From Imperialibacter sp965651695 (GTDB lineage Bacteria > Bacteroidota > Bacteroidia > Cytophagales > Cyclobacteriaceae): a stretch of 64,000 nucleotides of DNA. This document shows positions 35,841 to 43,987 of the stretch, one piece after another. Below the pieces are notes generated by a model, which did no database searches, was not told where the DNA came from, and worked only from the letters and a program-made list of their open reading frames with translations. The stretch covers positions 25,765 through 89,764 of the forward strand of contig CBFGTI010000003.1 in NCBI GenBank assembly GCA_965651695.1, given 5' to 3'. The translations under genes and the position numbers were made by a program. The number at the start of each line of letters is the position of its first letter. Within the stretch, counting starts at the first letter, position 1.

Positions 35841-36551
35841 ATGAAGAAGGAACGGTTTGAAGATTGGATACTGTTTGAGAACGAGAACTACCTGCTGGTG
35901 AACAAACCGCCGTTTCTTTCTACCCTGCAAGACAGGCAAAGTGCAGCCAACCTGCTCGATATGGCCCGTGCTTATGTGCCAGAAGCGCAGGTAGCGCACC
36001 GGCTCGACAAAAACACTTCGGGTGTAATAGCCATCGCTAAAAATCCGGAAGCCTACCGCCATCTTTCCATGCAGTTTGAAAAACGCAAAGTATATAAGCT
36101 GTATCACGCCCTTACTGATGGCATTCACAAGTTCGAGGAGTTTAGGGTAAACGTGCCGCTGCTTACTACCGGTAAGGGCGAAGTTAAAGCCAGCCGGAAG
36201 GGCAAAGCGTCTGAAACAATCCTCACTTCTATTAAGGCCTATGGCAATCACACGCTGGTGGGCTGCAAACCGCTTACAGGCCGTATGCACCAGGTGCGGG
36301 TGCATTGTGCTTTTGCTGGAGCGCCCATTGTTGGCGACGAGCTGTATGGTGGAAAGTGGCTGTTTCTTTCATCGCTGAAAAGGAAGTTCAACCTTGGTAA
36401 ATTCGAGGAGGAGCAACCGTTGATCAAGCGCTATGCGCTTCATGCCCGTGAAATTGCATTCGCCGATCTCGACGGCAAGAAAATTGGTGCTGAGGCTCCG
36501 TATCCGAAAGATTTTGAAGTGCTGCTGAAGCAACTCGACAAGAATACATAA
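35841..36551 (+). CDS. RluA-family RNA pseudouridine synthase
   Basis: A 236-residue pseudouridine synthase of the RluA/RluD class. The catalytic Asp56 is in AHRLDKNTSGV, the invariant Tyr is in VYKLYHALTDG, and the Arg/Lys motif is in LTGRMHQVRVHCAFAG. There is no N-terminal S4 domain, so it is closer to RluA/TruC types than to RluD. The target uridine in rRNA or tRNA cannot be told from the sequence. A -7 promoter match lies just upstream. Confidence 0.88.
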   Translation: MKKERFEDWILFENENYLLVNKPPFLSTLQDRQSAANLLDMARAYVPEAQVAHRLDKNTSGVIAIAKNPEAYRHLSMQFEKRKVYKLYHALTDGIHKFEEFRVNVPLLTTGKGEVKASRKGKASETILTSIKAYGNHTLVGCKPLTGRMHQVRVHCAFAGAPIVGDELYGGKWLFLSSLKRKFNLGKFEEEQPLIKRYALHAREIAFADLDGKKIGAEAPYPKDFEVLLKQLDKNT

Positions 36552-36599
36552 CACCACGCTGGCAGCGGCGGCGGTAACTCAAATATTTTCAGACCCTTA

Positions 36600-36630
36600 T
36601 TGTATTTCTATTTTTATACTTCTATCTTTG
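36600..36630 (+). promoter_or_regulatory. Bacteroidota promoter of the ribosomal protein cluster
   Basis: TTG at 36600-36602, a 20-base gap and TATCTTTG at 36623-36630 give a full TTG-N20-TAnnTTTG match. Transcription would start near 36637, leaving a leader of about 58 bases with a small CCCT...AGGG hairpin before rplM. Confidence 0.65.
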
Positions 36631-36695
36631 TGTCCCTTTTTGAGGGGAAGGGAATTTCCGTACTTAGTAATTGAATTTTAAAGCTGTTTCTATAA

Positions 36696-37142
36696 ATGGA
36701 TACGATTAGCTACAAAACACAGTCGTTAGGCAAAGCACAGATCCAAAAAAACTGGGTGGTGGTAGACGCAGAAGGCCAGGTTCTTGGCCGTTTGACAAGC
36801 CGTATTGCCAATGTGCTCCGTGGCAAAAATAAAACAAGCTACACACCTAATATGGATTGTGGCGACCACGTAATTGTAATCAATGCCGCCAAGGTGCGCC
36901 TAACCGGCAAAAAAATGACTGATAAAACGTATATCCGCCACACGGGCTATCCCGGAGGGCAGCGTTTTGCGTCTCCTCGTATGGTGATGGAAAAAGACCC
37001 CAGAAGGGTGGTAGAAATGGCTGTTAGAGGCATGCTGCCAAAAAACAGGCTTGGCCGTGAGCAGTTCCGCAACCTGTACGTATACGCCGGCACCGAGCAT
37101 CCGCATGCTGCGCAGCAACCAAAAGAAATTAAGTTATCCTAA
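36696..37142 (+). CDS. rplM: 50S ribosomal protein L13
   Basis: A 148-residue L13, an early-assembly protein of the large subunit. Signatures are WVVVDAEGQVLGRLTSRIA at the N-terminus, then NMDCGDHVIVINAAKVRLTG, and the C-terminal VRGMLPKNRLGREQFRNLYV. It opens the rplM-rpsI-rpsB unit, 12 bases before rpsI. A strong promoter match precedes it. Confidence 0.98.
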   Translation: MDTISYKTQSLGKAQIQKNWVVVDAEGQVLGRLTSRIANVLRGKNKTSYTPNMDCGDHVIVINAAKVRLTGKKMTDKTYIRHTGYPGGQRFASPRMVMEKDPRRVVEMAVRGMLPKNRLGREQFRNLYVYAGTEHPHAAQQPKEIKLS

Positions 37143-37154
37143 TAGTATTTATTA

Positions 37155-37541
37155 ATGGACGTAATCAATACCATAGGCAGAAGAAAAACCTCCGTAGCAA
37201 GGTTGTATCTTGAAAGTGGAAAAGGAAACTTCAAAGTAAACCAGCGTTCGCTTGAAGAGTACTTTCCGTCAGAAATTCTTCGCCTCATTGTTCAGCAACC
37301 GCTGGAGCTTGTAAAGGAGTCAGGCAAGTACGACATCAACGTGAATGTGGACGGCGGCGGCATTAAGGGACAGGCCGAGGCTATTCGCCTTGCCATTTCC
37401 AGGGCACTTTGCGAAATCAGCGAAGAGTTCAGACCCGCGCTGAAGAAAGAAGGTTTTCTTACCAGAGACCCTCGTATGGTTGAACGGAAGAAATACGGTC
37501 GTGCAAAAGCCCGTAGAAGGTTCCAGTTCAGCAAGCGTTAA
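37155..37541 (+). CDS. rpsI: 30S ribosomal protein S9
   Basis: A 128-residue S9. The start INTIGRRKTSVARLYLESG and the C-terminal DPRMVERKKYGRAKARRRFQ, whose basic tail reaches the P-site tRNA, are diagnostic. Paired with rplM as in nearly all bacteria; 27 bases before rpsB. Confidence 0.98.
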   Translation: MDVINTIGRRKTSVARLYLESGKGNFKVNQRSLEEYFPSEILRLIVQQPLELVKESGKYDINVNVDGGGIKGQAEAIRLAISRALCEISEEFRPALKKEGFLTRDPRMVERKKYGRAKARRRFQFSKR

Positions 37542-37568
37542 TTTGCACTTATACACTTTATATATTTA

Positions 37569-38345
37569 ATGGCTAAACTAGAATACAAAGACTTACTAGA
37601 CGCTGGTGTTCATTTTGGACACTTAACGAGAAAGTGGGATCCGCATATGGCGCCATACATCTTCATGGAGAAGAATGGTATCCATATTATAGATCTGAAC
37701 AAAACGCTTGTGTGCCTCGACGAAGCGGCTAACGCACTCAAGCAGGTGGTACGGTCTGGCCGGAAGGTCATGTTCGTGGCTACCAAAAAACAGGCAAAAG
37801 ACCTTGTAGCGCAGGAAGCACAGCGGCTTAAAATGCCGTACGTTACCGAGCGTTGGCTTGGTGGTATGCTTACCAACTTCGCAACCATCCGCAAGTCTCT
37901 GAAAAAAATGCAGGGAATTGACAAGATGATGAAGGACGAAAGCTACACCAGTCTTGCCAAAAGGGAACGCCTGATGGTGACGCGCGAAAAAGAGAAGCTG
38001 GAGAGAGTGCTTGGTGGTATTAACGACCTCACAAGACTTCCCGCGGCGCTGTTTATCGTCGACATCAAAAGAGAGCACATCGCGGTAAAAGAAGCTAAGA
38101 AGCTCAACATACCTGTATTCGCAATCGTTGATACCAACTCCAATCCGGATGAAGTGGATTTCCCAATCCCTGGCAACGACGATGCGTACAAGTCTGTAAA
38201 GCTGATCACTTCCTACATTGCAGATGTAATCGAAGAAGGACTTCAGGAACGCAAGAAAGACAAGGAAGACGCTAAGTTGAAGGAAGAAGAGGACGAAAAG
38301 CGTAAGGTGGACGAAGTCGAATCATTAGAAGAATCAAAAGATTAA
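37569..38345 (+). CDS. rpsB: 30S ribosomal protein S2
   Basis: A 258-residue S2. Family blocks include LLDAGVHFGHLTRKWDPHM, then ERWLGGMLTNFATIRKSLKK, PAALFIVDIKREHIAVKEA and PVFAIVDTNSNPDEVDFPIP. The C-terminus is a highly charged Glu/Lys/Asp tail of about 35 residues, as is common in Bacteroidota S2. A terminator-like hairpin separates it from tsf. Confidence 0.98.
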   Translation: MAKLEYKDLLDAGVHFGHLTRKWDPHMAPYIFMEKNGIHIIDLNKTLVCLDEAANALKQVVRSGRKVMFVATKKQAKDLVAQEAQRLKMPYVTERWLGGMLTNFATIRKSLKKMQGIDKMMKDESYTSLAKRERLMVTREKEKLERVLGGINDLTRLPAALFIVDIKREHIAVKEAKKLNIPVFAIVDTNSNPDEVDFPIPGNDDAYKSVKLITSYIADVIEEGLQERKKDKEDAKLKEEEDEKRKVDEVESLEESKD

Positions 38346-38400
38346 ATATAATTGAAGTACCTGCAGGAAAGCCCTTCGCGGTTTTCTGAATGGAACGATC

Positions 38401-38440
38401 AAAAATTGAACATTGAAATTCTTCGATGTTCAATTTTTGT
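38401..38440 (+). terminator. Intrinsic terminator between rpsB and tsf
   Basis: AAAAATTGAACAT at 38401-38413 pairs perfectly with ATGTTCAATTTTT at 38426-38438, with a 12-base loop and a U-rich end. It would end or attenuate the rplM-rpsI-rpsB transcript before tsf. Confidence 0.7.
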
Positions 38441-38478
38441 TTTAAGGAATACATAAAACTATAAAGGACAGAAAAACA

Positions 38479-39312
38479 ATGGCAATTACCGCACAAGACG
38501 TAAACAAGCTTAGGCAAATGACCGGCGCCGGTATGATGGACTGTAAAAAGGCCCTTACCGAGGCGAACGGCGACTTTGAAGCTGCGATTGAAATACTAAG
38601 GAAGAAGGGCCAGAAGGTATCCGCTTCCCGTTCTGACCGTGAAACCAAAGAAGGCTCTGTGTTTGTACGTTCAAATGCAGACAATACCAAAGCAGTGCTA
38701 GTGGCTTTTACCTGCGAAACGGATTTCGTAGCTAAAAACGACGACTTTCAAAAGCTTGGAAACAAGATTGTTGACCTGGCATATCAGCACCAGCCCGCTT
38801 CTGTGGAAGATTTGAAAAACCTGAAAGACGGCGATCTTACTTTGGGCGAGCGCATTGTTGAGATGGTAGGCAGAATCGGCGAAAAGCTGGACATTAGCGC
38901 CTATGAGGTAATGGAAGGTGAGAAGGTAGTATCGTACATCCATGCTGGCAGCAAGCTTGGTGTGCTGGTGGCACTGAAGGGCGTAAATGGCGCAGACGTA
39001 ACAGAAGCCGGCCGTGACGTAGCCATGCAGATTGCAGCTATGAACCCCATTGCTGTAGACCAGCAGAGTGTGTCGAAAGATGTGATCGAAAAAGAAATCG
39101 AAATTGGCAAAGACCTGGCACGCCAGGAAGGCAAGCCGGAAGAAATGGTTGAGAAAATTGCGCTTGGCAAGCTGAACAAGTTTTTCAAAGAAAGCACTTT
39201 GCTGAGCCAGGCTTTCGTGAAAGACAACTCAAAAACCATCTCTCAATATCTCGATGGCGTACAAAAGGGATTGACCGTGGCAACCTTTAAGCGGGTGGCT
39301 ATCGGCGGTTAA
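38479..39312 (+). CDS. tsf: Elongation factor Ts
   Basis: A 277-residue EF-Ts, the nucleotide-exchange factor for EF-Tu. The N-terminal UBA-like domain has VNKLRQMTGAGMMDCKKAL, followed by the signature FTCETDFVAKNDDF and, further on, VSYIHAGSKLGVLVAL. Full length. AAGGACAG about 15 bases upstream may help initiation. It is followed by a strong terminator. Confidence 0.98.
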   Translation: MAITAQDVNKLRQMTGAGMMDCKKALTEANGDFEAAIEILRKKGQKVSASRSDRETKEGSVFVRSNADNTKAVLVAFTCETDFVAKNDDFQKLGNKIVDLAYQHQPASVEDLKNLKDGDLTLGERIVEMVGRIGEKLDISAYEVMEGEKVVSYIHAGSKLGVLVALKGVNGADVTEAGRDVAMQIAAMNPIAVDQQSVSKDVIEKEIEIGKDLARQEGKPEEMVEKIALGKLNKFFKESTLLSQAFVKDNSKTISQYLDGVQKGLTVATFKRVAIGG

Positions 39313-39334
39313 GGCTCATATCGTTAATAGATGT

Positions 39335-39374
39335 AAAAAAAAGCGTACGGAAGCAATTCTGTACGCTTTTTTGT
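39335..39374. terminator. Strong bidirectional terminator after tsf
   Basis: AAAAAAGCGTAC at 39337-39348 pairs with GTACGCTTTTTT at 39361-39372, loop of 12 bases, with A- and U-runs on both sides. It serves tsf and the convergent glycogen synthase gene. Confidence 0.88.
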
Positions 39375-39387
39375 GTTTTACACTTTT

Positions 39388-41250
39388 TTATTGCGGAAGT
39401 CTGCTTAGTGCCATATGGTAGGCTTGATCGTAGTACCTGGTTAGCGACTGCCAGTCGTACAGCACCGAGGTGCTTTCCACTTTGTTTCGGAGGCTTATTC
39501 TCTCCCGTCTGTTCAAGCGAATAAATTTATACATCTGGTAAGCCAGCTGGTCGGCCGACTGCTGAAAGTTGCGGGTGCGCCGGTTTACCACGTAAATGCC
39601 GTGGCTGTCGTGGTCTCGCATGTTGTGCATCACGTAGTCGCCAAAGCCTGCCAGATCGCTGGTAATGGCCGGCACGCCGCTGGCAATACACTCGAGTGGC
39701 GTGTAGCCCCAGGGCTCATAGTAGCTGGGAAATACCCCCATGTGGCAACCACGCACAAACTGGCCGTATTCCATGCCAAACAGCGGATTGGTAGAATTAA
39801 TGAAATCCGGATGGTACACAATCTTCACACGGTCGTCTTTATGGTTCACCAGGTTAGCCGAACGCAGAAAGTTGAGGATTTCGTCTTCGCCGTCGTTGTA
39901 CAGATTGTGTGTAACCACCGGAGGCAGTGCTTTTGTCTTCCATGTTTGCAGCAGGCGCCTGTACCTGAGCCTCCAGTAATCGTCTACAAACTCATTAAGC
40001 ATAGGCAGGCGGTGATCGTCGCTCGATGCGGCTGAGTAAAACAAGCGGTCTCCTACCTGCTTTTTTATGGCATCTGTTGTTTGCCTCAGCTCCTCCAGCA
40101 CGGCTCTGCTGTGCAGCACCTCCGGATTGATGCTATGGTAAGGTTGCTTGGTTACAAAAAACATCACCACGGTCATTTCGCTGCCCTCGTTTTTCAGTCG
40201 CCAGTTAAGACGTGCCAAAGCCTCTAGTGCCAGGTCAAATCCCTTGTTGCGGTACTCATACCTGCCCGACGTAAAAAAATACAGCGTATTGTCGAGATCG
40301 AAAGTGTAGCTCTTGAAGAAGTGAGCCATTACAAACTGGTGAATCTTTTCCTTGTACTCGCGGTGCAGGTTCTGGAATTCGTGCAACGCTTCAAATCGCT
40401 GATTGTTGATGCCGTTGGGCAGGATAACGTCCGGCTTGCGCCCGAGGAGGTATTTGCATTCTTCGGCTGTTACGTCGCTAACGGTGGTGAACACCTGGGC
40501 ACCGTGGGCGGCTGCTCTCTCCAGGTTGGCGATAGTTTCCACATTGAAAGAGGCTGCTTCCTTCGACCAGTCCATAAACGGCAGGTGCTGGTAAAAGTCG
40601 GAGCTGTTCATGGCCAGGTAGCGACCGAGCAGCGTGGCATGGGTGGTAAAAACAGTGGTAACGGGAAGCTTTTCGCGGCGAATGTCGGGTAGAGATGAAG
40701 CTGCCATCCATTCGTGAAAATGCGCGATAATTTTTTTACTAGTGATGTCGGGCTGGCTAAGCTCTTTGAGGAATACTTTGATGCACTCGCCAAAAGCAAG
40801 CACCTGGTCGATGAGGTTGTCGTCTGCCGGCGTGGTGATTCCGTGATGCTCCCACAAAAGGTACTTTATTTCGCCCAACCGGTGCCATACACTGCCGAGG
40901 TTGAACAACACAGCTTTCGGCCTGCCTGAAACCAACCAATGGCCGTAGTATACCTCGAAACCTTTTTCGCGCATTTTGGCTACCGCTCGCCCAAACGGAT
41001 CAGAAAGATCATCAATTGGATCAAACTCAGCCGCCACCTGGTGTTGGAAATAGGGGCCGAGCAAACAGTAGTTGTCTTCCCATTTTGGTGTGGTAGCCGG
41101 TGCCTTCGACCTTATCACCGTATAAATACCCCCAACCTGATTAAGTACTTCCCAGGCTATTTCTATAAGCAGTGTGTCTTTGATGTCCTTCTTGCTTATC
41201 TTTTTTAGGCTTTTAGGCTCTTTGCTTTCCTGTTTTTTCGTTTGATTCAT
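39388..41250 (-). CDS. GT3-type glycogen synthase
   Basis: A 620-residue glycogen synthase of the GT3 family, the type also found in fungi and animals and common in Bacteroidota. Hallmarks: VLNQVGGIYTVIRSK at the nucleotide-sugar loop, HFHEWMAASSLPDIRR, FTTHATLLGRYLA, and the C-terminal SYYEPWGYTPLECIASGVPA where the two Glu contact UDP-glucose. The N-terminal 25 residues are Lys-rich and variable. Together with the GH13, GT and GH57 genes at 0.9-5.3 kb it points to active glycogen turnover, although the clusters are 34 kb apart. Converges with tsf over a shared terminator. Confidence 0.92.
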   Translation of the reverse strand: MNQTKKQESKEPKSLKKISKKDIKDTLLIEIAWEVLNQVGGIYTVIRSKAPATTPKWEDNYCLLGPYFQHQVAAEFDPIDDLSDPFGRAVAKMREKGFEVYYGHWLVSGRPKAVLFNLGSVWHRLGEIKYLLWEHHGITTPADDNLIDQVLAFGECIKVFLKELSQPDITSKKIIAHFHEWMAASSLPDIRREKLPVTTVFTTHATLLGRYLAMNSSDFYQHLPFMDWSKEAASFNVETIANLERAAAHGAQVFTTVSDVTAEECKYLLGRKPDVILPNGINNQRFEALHEFQNLHREYKEKIHQFVMAHFFKSYTFDLDNTLYFFTSGRYEYRNKGFDLALEALARLNWRLKNEGSEMTVVMFFVTKQPYHSINPEVLHSRAVLEELRQTTDAIKKQVGDRLFYSAASSDDHRLPMLNEFVDDYWRLRYRRLLQTWKTKALPPVVTHNLYNDGEDEILNFLRSANLVNHKDDRVKIVYHPDFINSTNPLFGMEYGQFVRGCHMGVFPSYYEPWGYTPLECIASGVPAITSDLAGFGDYVMHNMRDHDSHGIYVVNRRTRNFQQSADQLAYQMYKFIRLNRRERISLRNKVESTSVLYDWQSLTRYYDQAYHMALSRLPQ

Positions 41251-41557
41251 GCAATTCGGGGGTTGTGGTAATTCATCACTTAAATTATAACTATTTTTTA
41301 TACTAAGAAATCCAACAGCCCGGGCTATTCCTTAAAGTTTTACAGGAAAATCCGCTTCGCCCAAAGAAGGTCTCAAATCCCGCGTCTTCGCCAGGTGATG
41401 AAAGTGAGGCGCATGTCTCAGCCATCCCGGTTCTGAAGTGCGTTAGGCTGGTTTGACAGTCAAAAATTTGCAAACGATTGCGGTCAATATAGTCACTTTT
41501 TAAATAGTGTGTTAGTTGCGTTCGTATAACTCGTATTCGTTTAAAACGGTTGTATAT
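41251..41557. other. Intergenic, first half of the gap before the HNH gene
   Basis: No gene seen. A small palindrome TTTGACAGTCAAA lies at 41452-41464. From about 41500 the sequence becomes AT-rich and repeated TTCGTAT-like half-sites begin (41521-41527, and TCGTATTCG shortly after). Confidence 0.4.
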
Positions 41558-41581
41558 AATTCGTATATAGGCATACGAATT
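41558..41581. promoter_or_regulatory. Operator-like palindrome upstream of the HNH gene
   Basis: AATTCGTAT (41558-41566), six bases, then ATACGAATT (41573-41581): a perfect 9-bp inverted repeat. Two more TCGTAT half-sites lie within the preceding 40 bases. This looks like a binding site for a dimeric regulator and lies about 110 bases before a -7 promoter match. Confidence 0.5.
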
Positions 41582-41688
41582 GAATTTATGTATATTTATT
41601 TGACGATATTATCGGAGTAACTGTTTTAGAATTAAAAATTTATTTTTCAGGACCCGCCAAATTCCATTTTCTCCTGTCGACAATGTGT

Positions 41689-41696
41689 TATATTTG
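41689..41696 (+). promoter_or_regulatory. Promoter -7 element for the HNH gene
   Basis: TATATTTG matches TAnnTTTG about 93 bases before the ATG at 41789. The -33 position is T-rich without an exact TTG. Confidence 0.4.
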
Positions 41697-41788
41697 AAAA
41701 TATCTCTATTTGAACGACTGATATTGGCTGACCATTGAAGTATTTTCAAAATCAGATGTTTTTTATTTAAGATTTCGTTAACCCATTT

Positions 41789-42337
41789 ATGAGCATCCAG
41801 AGAATCGAACGCATTGATGAGGTTTGGAAACCCATTGATGATTTTTCAAACTACGAAGTATCCAACCGGGGGCGTATTAGAAGCAAAGACCGGCAAACAT
41901 TTCACAGGGGTAGTAATACCATGATGAAGGTGAAAGGAAAGATAATGAAGCAGCGATGGAACAAAGCCTGCAAGTGTTTTTTCCTGGACCTATTAAACGA
42001 TGACGGCAAGAGAAGAACAGTTTATCCGCACAAGGAAGTGGCAAAAAGTTTTTGTATCAATGTTTTGCCCGAAACTTTCACGATGATCATCCACCTCGAC
42101 AACAACCCTAAGAACAACGATTCTACCAATTTGGAGTGGGTGAGCCCTTCGGACCATATGGCTTTTCAGTTTGAAAGCGGCAACAAAGACAACTACAAAG
42201 TGTGGAAGATCAGGAAGCGCCGCTACAAAAACGGATTTAAGCCTGATACTTCTTTCCGTGGGCGTCCCCGTAAAGAAGATTTCGCCAAATTGGAAGAGAT
42301 GGTGTTTTCCGAAGAACTTCTTGAGGCAGTGGAATAA
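41789..42337 (+). CDS. NUMOD4/HNH-type DNA-binding nuclease-like protein
   Basis: A 182-residue protein. Residues about 10-32 (VWKPIDDFSNYEVSNRGRIR) are a NUMOD4 motif, as in homing endonucleases and phage HNH proteins. Residues about 95-125 (HLDNNPKNNDSTNLEWVSPS) are an HNH_3-like core, with the middle and last Asn positions kept; the first His of the usual HHxD is replaced (IIHLDN), so cleavage activity is uncertain. The basic C-terminal segment has KRRYKNGFKPDTSFRGRPRK, where RGRPRK resembles an AT-hook. It stands alone, preceded by an AT-rich regulatory region with a palindrome and followed by two terminators. It may be a free-standing homing-type gene or a domesticated DNA-binding protein. 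Confidence 0.75.
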   Translation: MSIQRIERIDEVWKPIDDFSNYEVSNRGRIRSKDRQTFHRGSNTMMKVKGKIMKQRWNKACKCFFLDLLNDDGKRRTVYPHKEVAKSFCINVLPETFTMIIHLDNNPKNNDSTNLEWVSPSDHMAFQFESGNKDNYKVWKIRKRRYKNGFKPDTSFRGRPRKEDFAKLEEMVFSEELLEAVE

Positions 42338-42343
42338 AAAAAA

Positions 42344-42366
42344 GAGGGCTTTCTGCCCTCCCTTTT
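42344..42366 (+). terminator. Terminator hairpin after the HNH gene
   Basis: GAGGGC (42344-42349), loop TTTCT, GCCCTC (42355-42360), followed by CCTTTTCC and preceded by an A-run. It lies seven bases after the stop codon. Confidence 0.7.
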
Positions 42367-42429
42367 CCATCAACCAACCGTAAACTAAAACTATTCCATG
42401 TATAAAGAGGATAGCCTCTCGCCATGGTC

Positions 42430-42464
42430 GCTACCTCAGAGGAGGTGGCTCAATATCTTTTTTT
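42430..42464 (+). terminator. Second plus-strand terminator
   Basis: GCTACCTC (42430-42437), loop AGAG, GAGGTGGC (42442-42449), then CAATATC and a run of seven T. A stronger U-tract than the first hairpin; possibly a back-up for the HNH transcript. The hairpin AGAGG-ATAG-CCTCT lies just before it, near 42406-42420. Confidence 0.6.
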
Positions 42465-42524
42465 GAAATCAGCGGAGCGGCTGCGGCCGTTGTGTGTCTT
42501 CTTAAACCGCCGAATTCAAATGTT

Positions 42525-42550
42525 CTTTTATTTTGAGTTTTTGACCTTTT
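42525..42550. repeat. Short dispersed repeat, copy R1
   Basis: TTTTATTTTGAGTTTTTGACCT occurs here and, with two changes, at 44006-44027 (R3); a third, partial copy (TTGAGTTTTTGACCT) is at 43826-43840 (R2). R1 and R3 share further similarity on the right (a CC-GCTTTC block). The rest of the 42338-42721 gap shows no gene apart from the terminators. Confidence 0.5.
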
Positions 42551-42721
42551 CCAGCTTTCTCTTTAAAGCCGTGACAATTTAAAGCCAAACCACGTGCCAA
42601 TAATCGTACTGTGCTGCTAATGAGTTAGTTAGGTGAGTTATTGGTTTAAAGTAAGCGAAAATGTGTTCGATATTGAGACAGCGGTAGCTCGATGTTGTAC
42701 ACCGCAACCGTAGAGGCCGAT

Positions 42722-43678
42722 TTACGTATCAGCGGTTTTTTCGAGCAGCATGGCGCCGTAACTATAGCCCCCGCCAAACACGGTTACTACTATTTTGTCG
42801 CCAGGTTTGAACGACTGCCATTTTTCCGACATGCCGATACCCGCTCCGGCACAGCCGGTGTTGCCCAAATACTGCACATTAGACACAGCCCGGTCGGGGT
42901 TGATTTTGAGCGACTCGGCCACATTTTTTGTAATCCGAAGGTTGGCCTGATGCGGTATCAGGTAGTTGAGGTTCTCGATGCCGTAGTTGTTCTTCTCCAA
43001 TATCTTTTTTGTAACCGATGCCATGTACGAACAGGCGTAGAGGAAAACATCTTTGCCATAAGGCATCTCAATTCCTCCGTTAAGCGGCCGAAGGGTTACA
43101 CCCTCTATCCCCCTGCCCACATTGGCTGCTCCGCGGGTTATTATGTCCTTCACCAATAGCCCGCCGGCTGCGGGTTTCTCCTTTGTTATCAATAGCGCGC
43201 TGGCACCGTCACCCCACAAGTGACCCGACTTCGGATCCTGTTCGTTGTTGTAGGCGGTGTTGTGCTCCGACAACACCACGAGGGCGTTTTGAGACTTATT
43301 CATGGCCATATAGCCCTCCACGATCTCCATGGCATTGAGGAAAGAAGAACACGCCGACGAAATAAAAACAACAGCAGCTTCGGCGGCATCTACGTGATGC
43401 TGAACACTGTGGGCAAGGGTAACAATGGTGTCGTAAGGAGTGTAGGAAGCCCCTACTATCAGGTCGACCTGTTGCAGCGGGAATTCGATTTTCTGCTGCA
43501 GGAGTTTTACCGCCTCAACAGCCATGGTATGGGTATTTTCGCCAGGGCCGGCTTTGCGCCGCTCTTCAATGCCGGTGCGTTCTACAATCCACTCGCTTGA
43601 GAGGCCATTTATTTCAGTAAAATGTTGATTGGTTATCCGCTGGGCTGGAAGATAATGCGCAATGTTGTTTATGTACAT
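42722..43678 (-). CDS. 3-oxoacyl-ACP synthase III-like (KAS III/FabH family)
   Basis: A 318-residue thiolase-fold condensing enzyme. The catalytic triad is in place: Cys110 in FISSACSSFLNAM, His in YLIPHQANLRI and Asn in VQYLGNTGCAGAG. The length and N-terminus (NNIAHYLPAQRITN) fit the FabH class, which condenses acyl-CoA with malonyl-ACP. The sequence around the active site (SSACSS rather than the usual AACAGF-like block) suggests a non-canonical FabH paralogue, perhaps for a secondary lipid or a polyketide-like product, not the housekeeping initiator. An acyl-CoA synthetase gene follows at 44284 on the other strand and could supply its substrate. Confidence 0.85.
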   Translation of the reverse strand: MYINNIAHYLPAQRITNQHFTEINGLSSEWIVERTGIEERRKAGPGENTHTMAVEAVKLLQQKIEFPLQQVDLIVGASYTPYDTIVTLAHSVQHHVDAAEAAVVFISSACSSFLNAMEIVEGYMAMNKSQNALVVLSEHNTAYNNEQDPKSGHLWGDGASALLITKEKPAAGGLLVKDIITRGAANVGRGIEGVTLRPLNGGIEMPYGKDVFLYACSYMASVTKKILEKNNYGIENLNYLIPHQANLRITKNVAESLKINPDRAVSNVQYLGNTGCAGAGIGMSEKWQSFKPGDKIVVTVFGGGYSYGAMLLEKTADT

Positions 43679-43758
43679 GAAGAGGAAAAACTCATTTGAG
43701 CCGCAAAATAAATACTTAAACTCCTATTAACCTTGCCTTTTTGTAACATTGGTATTTA

Positions 43759-43793
43759 AAAAACAAACCGGACAGTATGCTGCCCGGTTGTTT
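43759..43793 (-). terminator. Hairpin downstream of the candidate small ORF
   Basis: AAACAAACCGG (from about 43760) pairs with CCGGTTGTTT (to 43793), with a bulge and a loop around ACAGTATGCTGC. On the minus strand it lies about 50 bases after the stop codon of the 47-residue ORF and before the KAS III gene, so it could terminate a small transcript. Confidence 0.5.
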
Positions 43794-43843
43794 AGAGATT
43801 GATTAATCCTTAGTCAGAATTATTGTTGAGTTTTTGACCTTGT

Positions 43844-43987
43844 TTATCTTTTTAGTACGCTCAATTTAGCTTTTGCCCCCATTTGCTGCCATTTCCCGGT
43901 AGTTATAGCTGAAGAGAGAATTGTGAGCCCGAGCAGGAGTGCTGCTATTGCGCACATGTTTTTTCGATTAAAAGCTTTCCGAAGCAT
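43844..43987 (-). CDS. Candidate 47-residue small membrane or exported protein
   Basis: A 48-codon frame, ATG at 43987 and TAA at 43844-43846. The product begins MLRKAFNRKNMCAIAALLL, continues with a hydrophobic stretch to about residue 28 and ends with a short basic tail (AKAKLSVLKR). It looks like a single-pass membrane peptide or a signal peptide with a short mature part. Support: a terminator-like hairpin downstream (43759-43793), and related short repeats immediately before (R3, 44006-44027) and after (R2, 43826-43840). There is no clear ribosome-binding site. No family is recognised, and chance cannot be excluded. Confidence 0.35.
   Translation of the reverse strand: MLRKAFNRKNMCAIAALLLGLTILSSAITTGKWQQMGAKAKLSVLKR

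Noticed and set aside
40300..40940. Plus-strand frames within the glycogen synthase gene
   Set aside because: Shadows of a full-length GT3 enzyme on the other strand.
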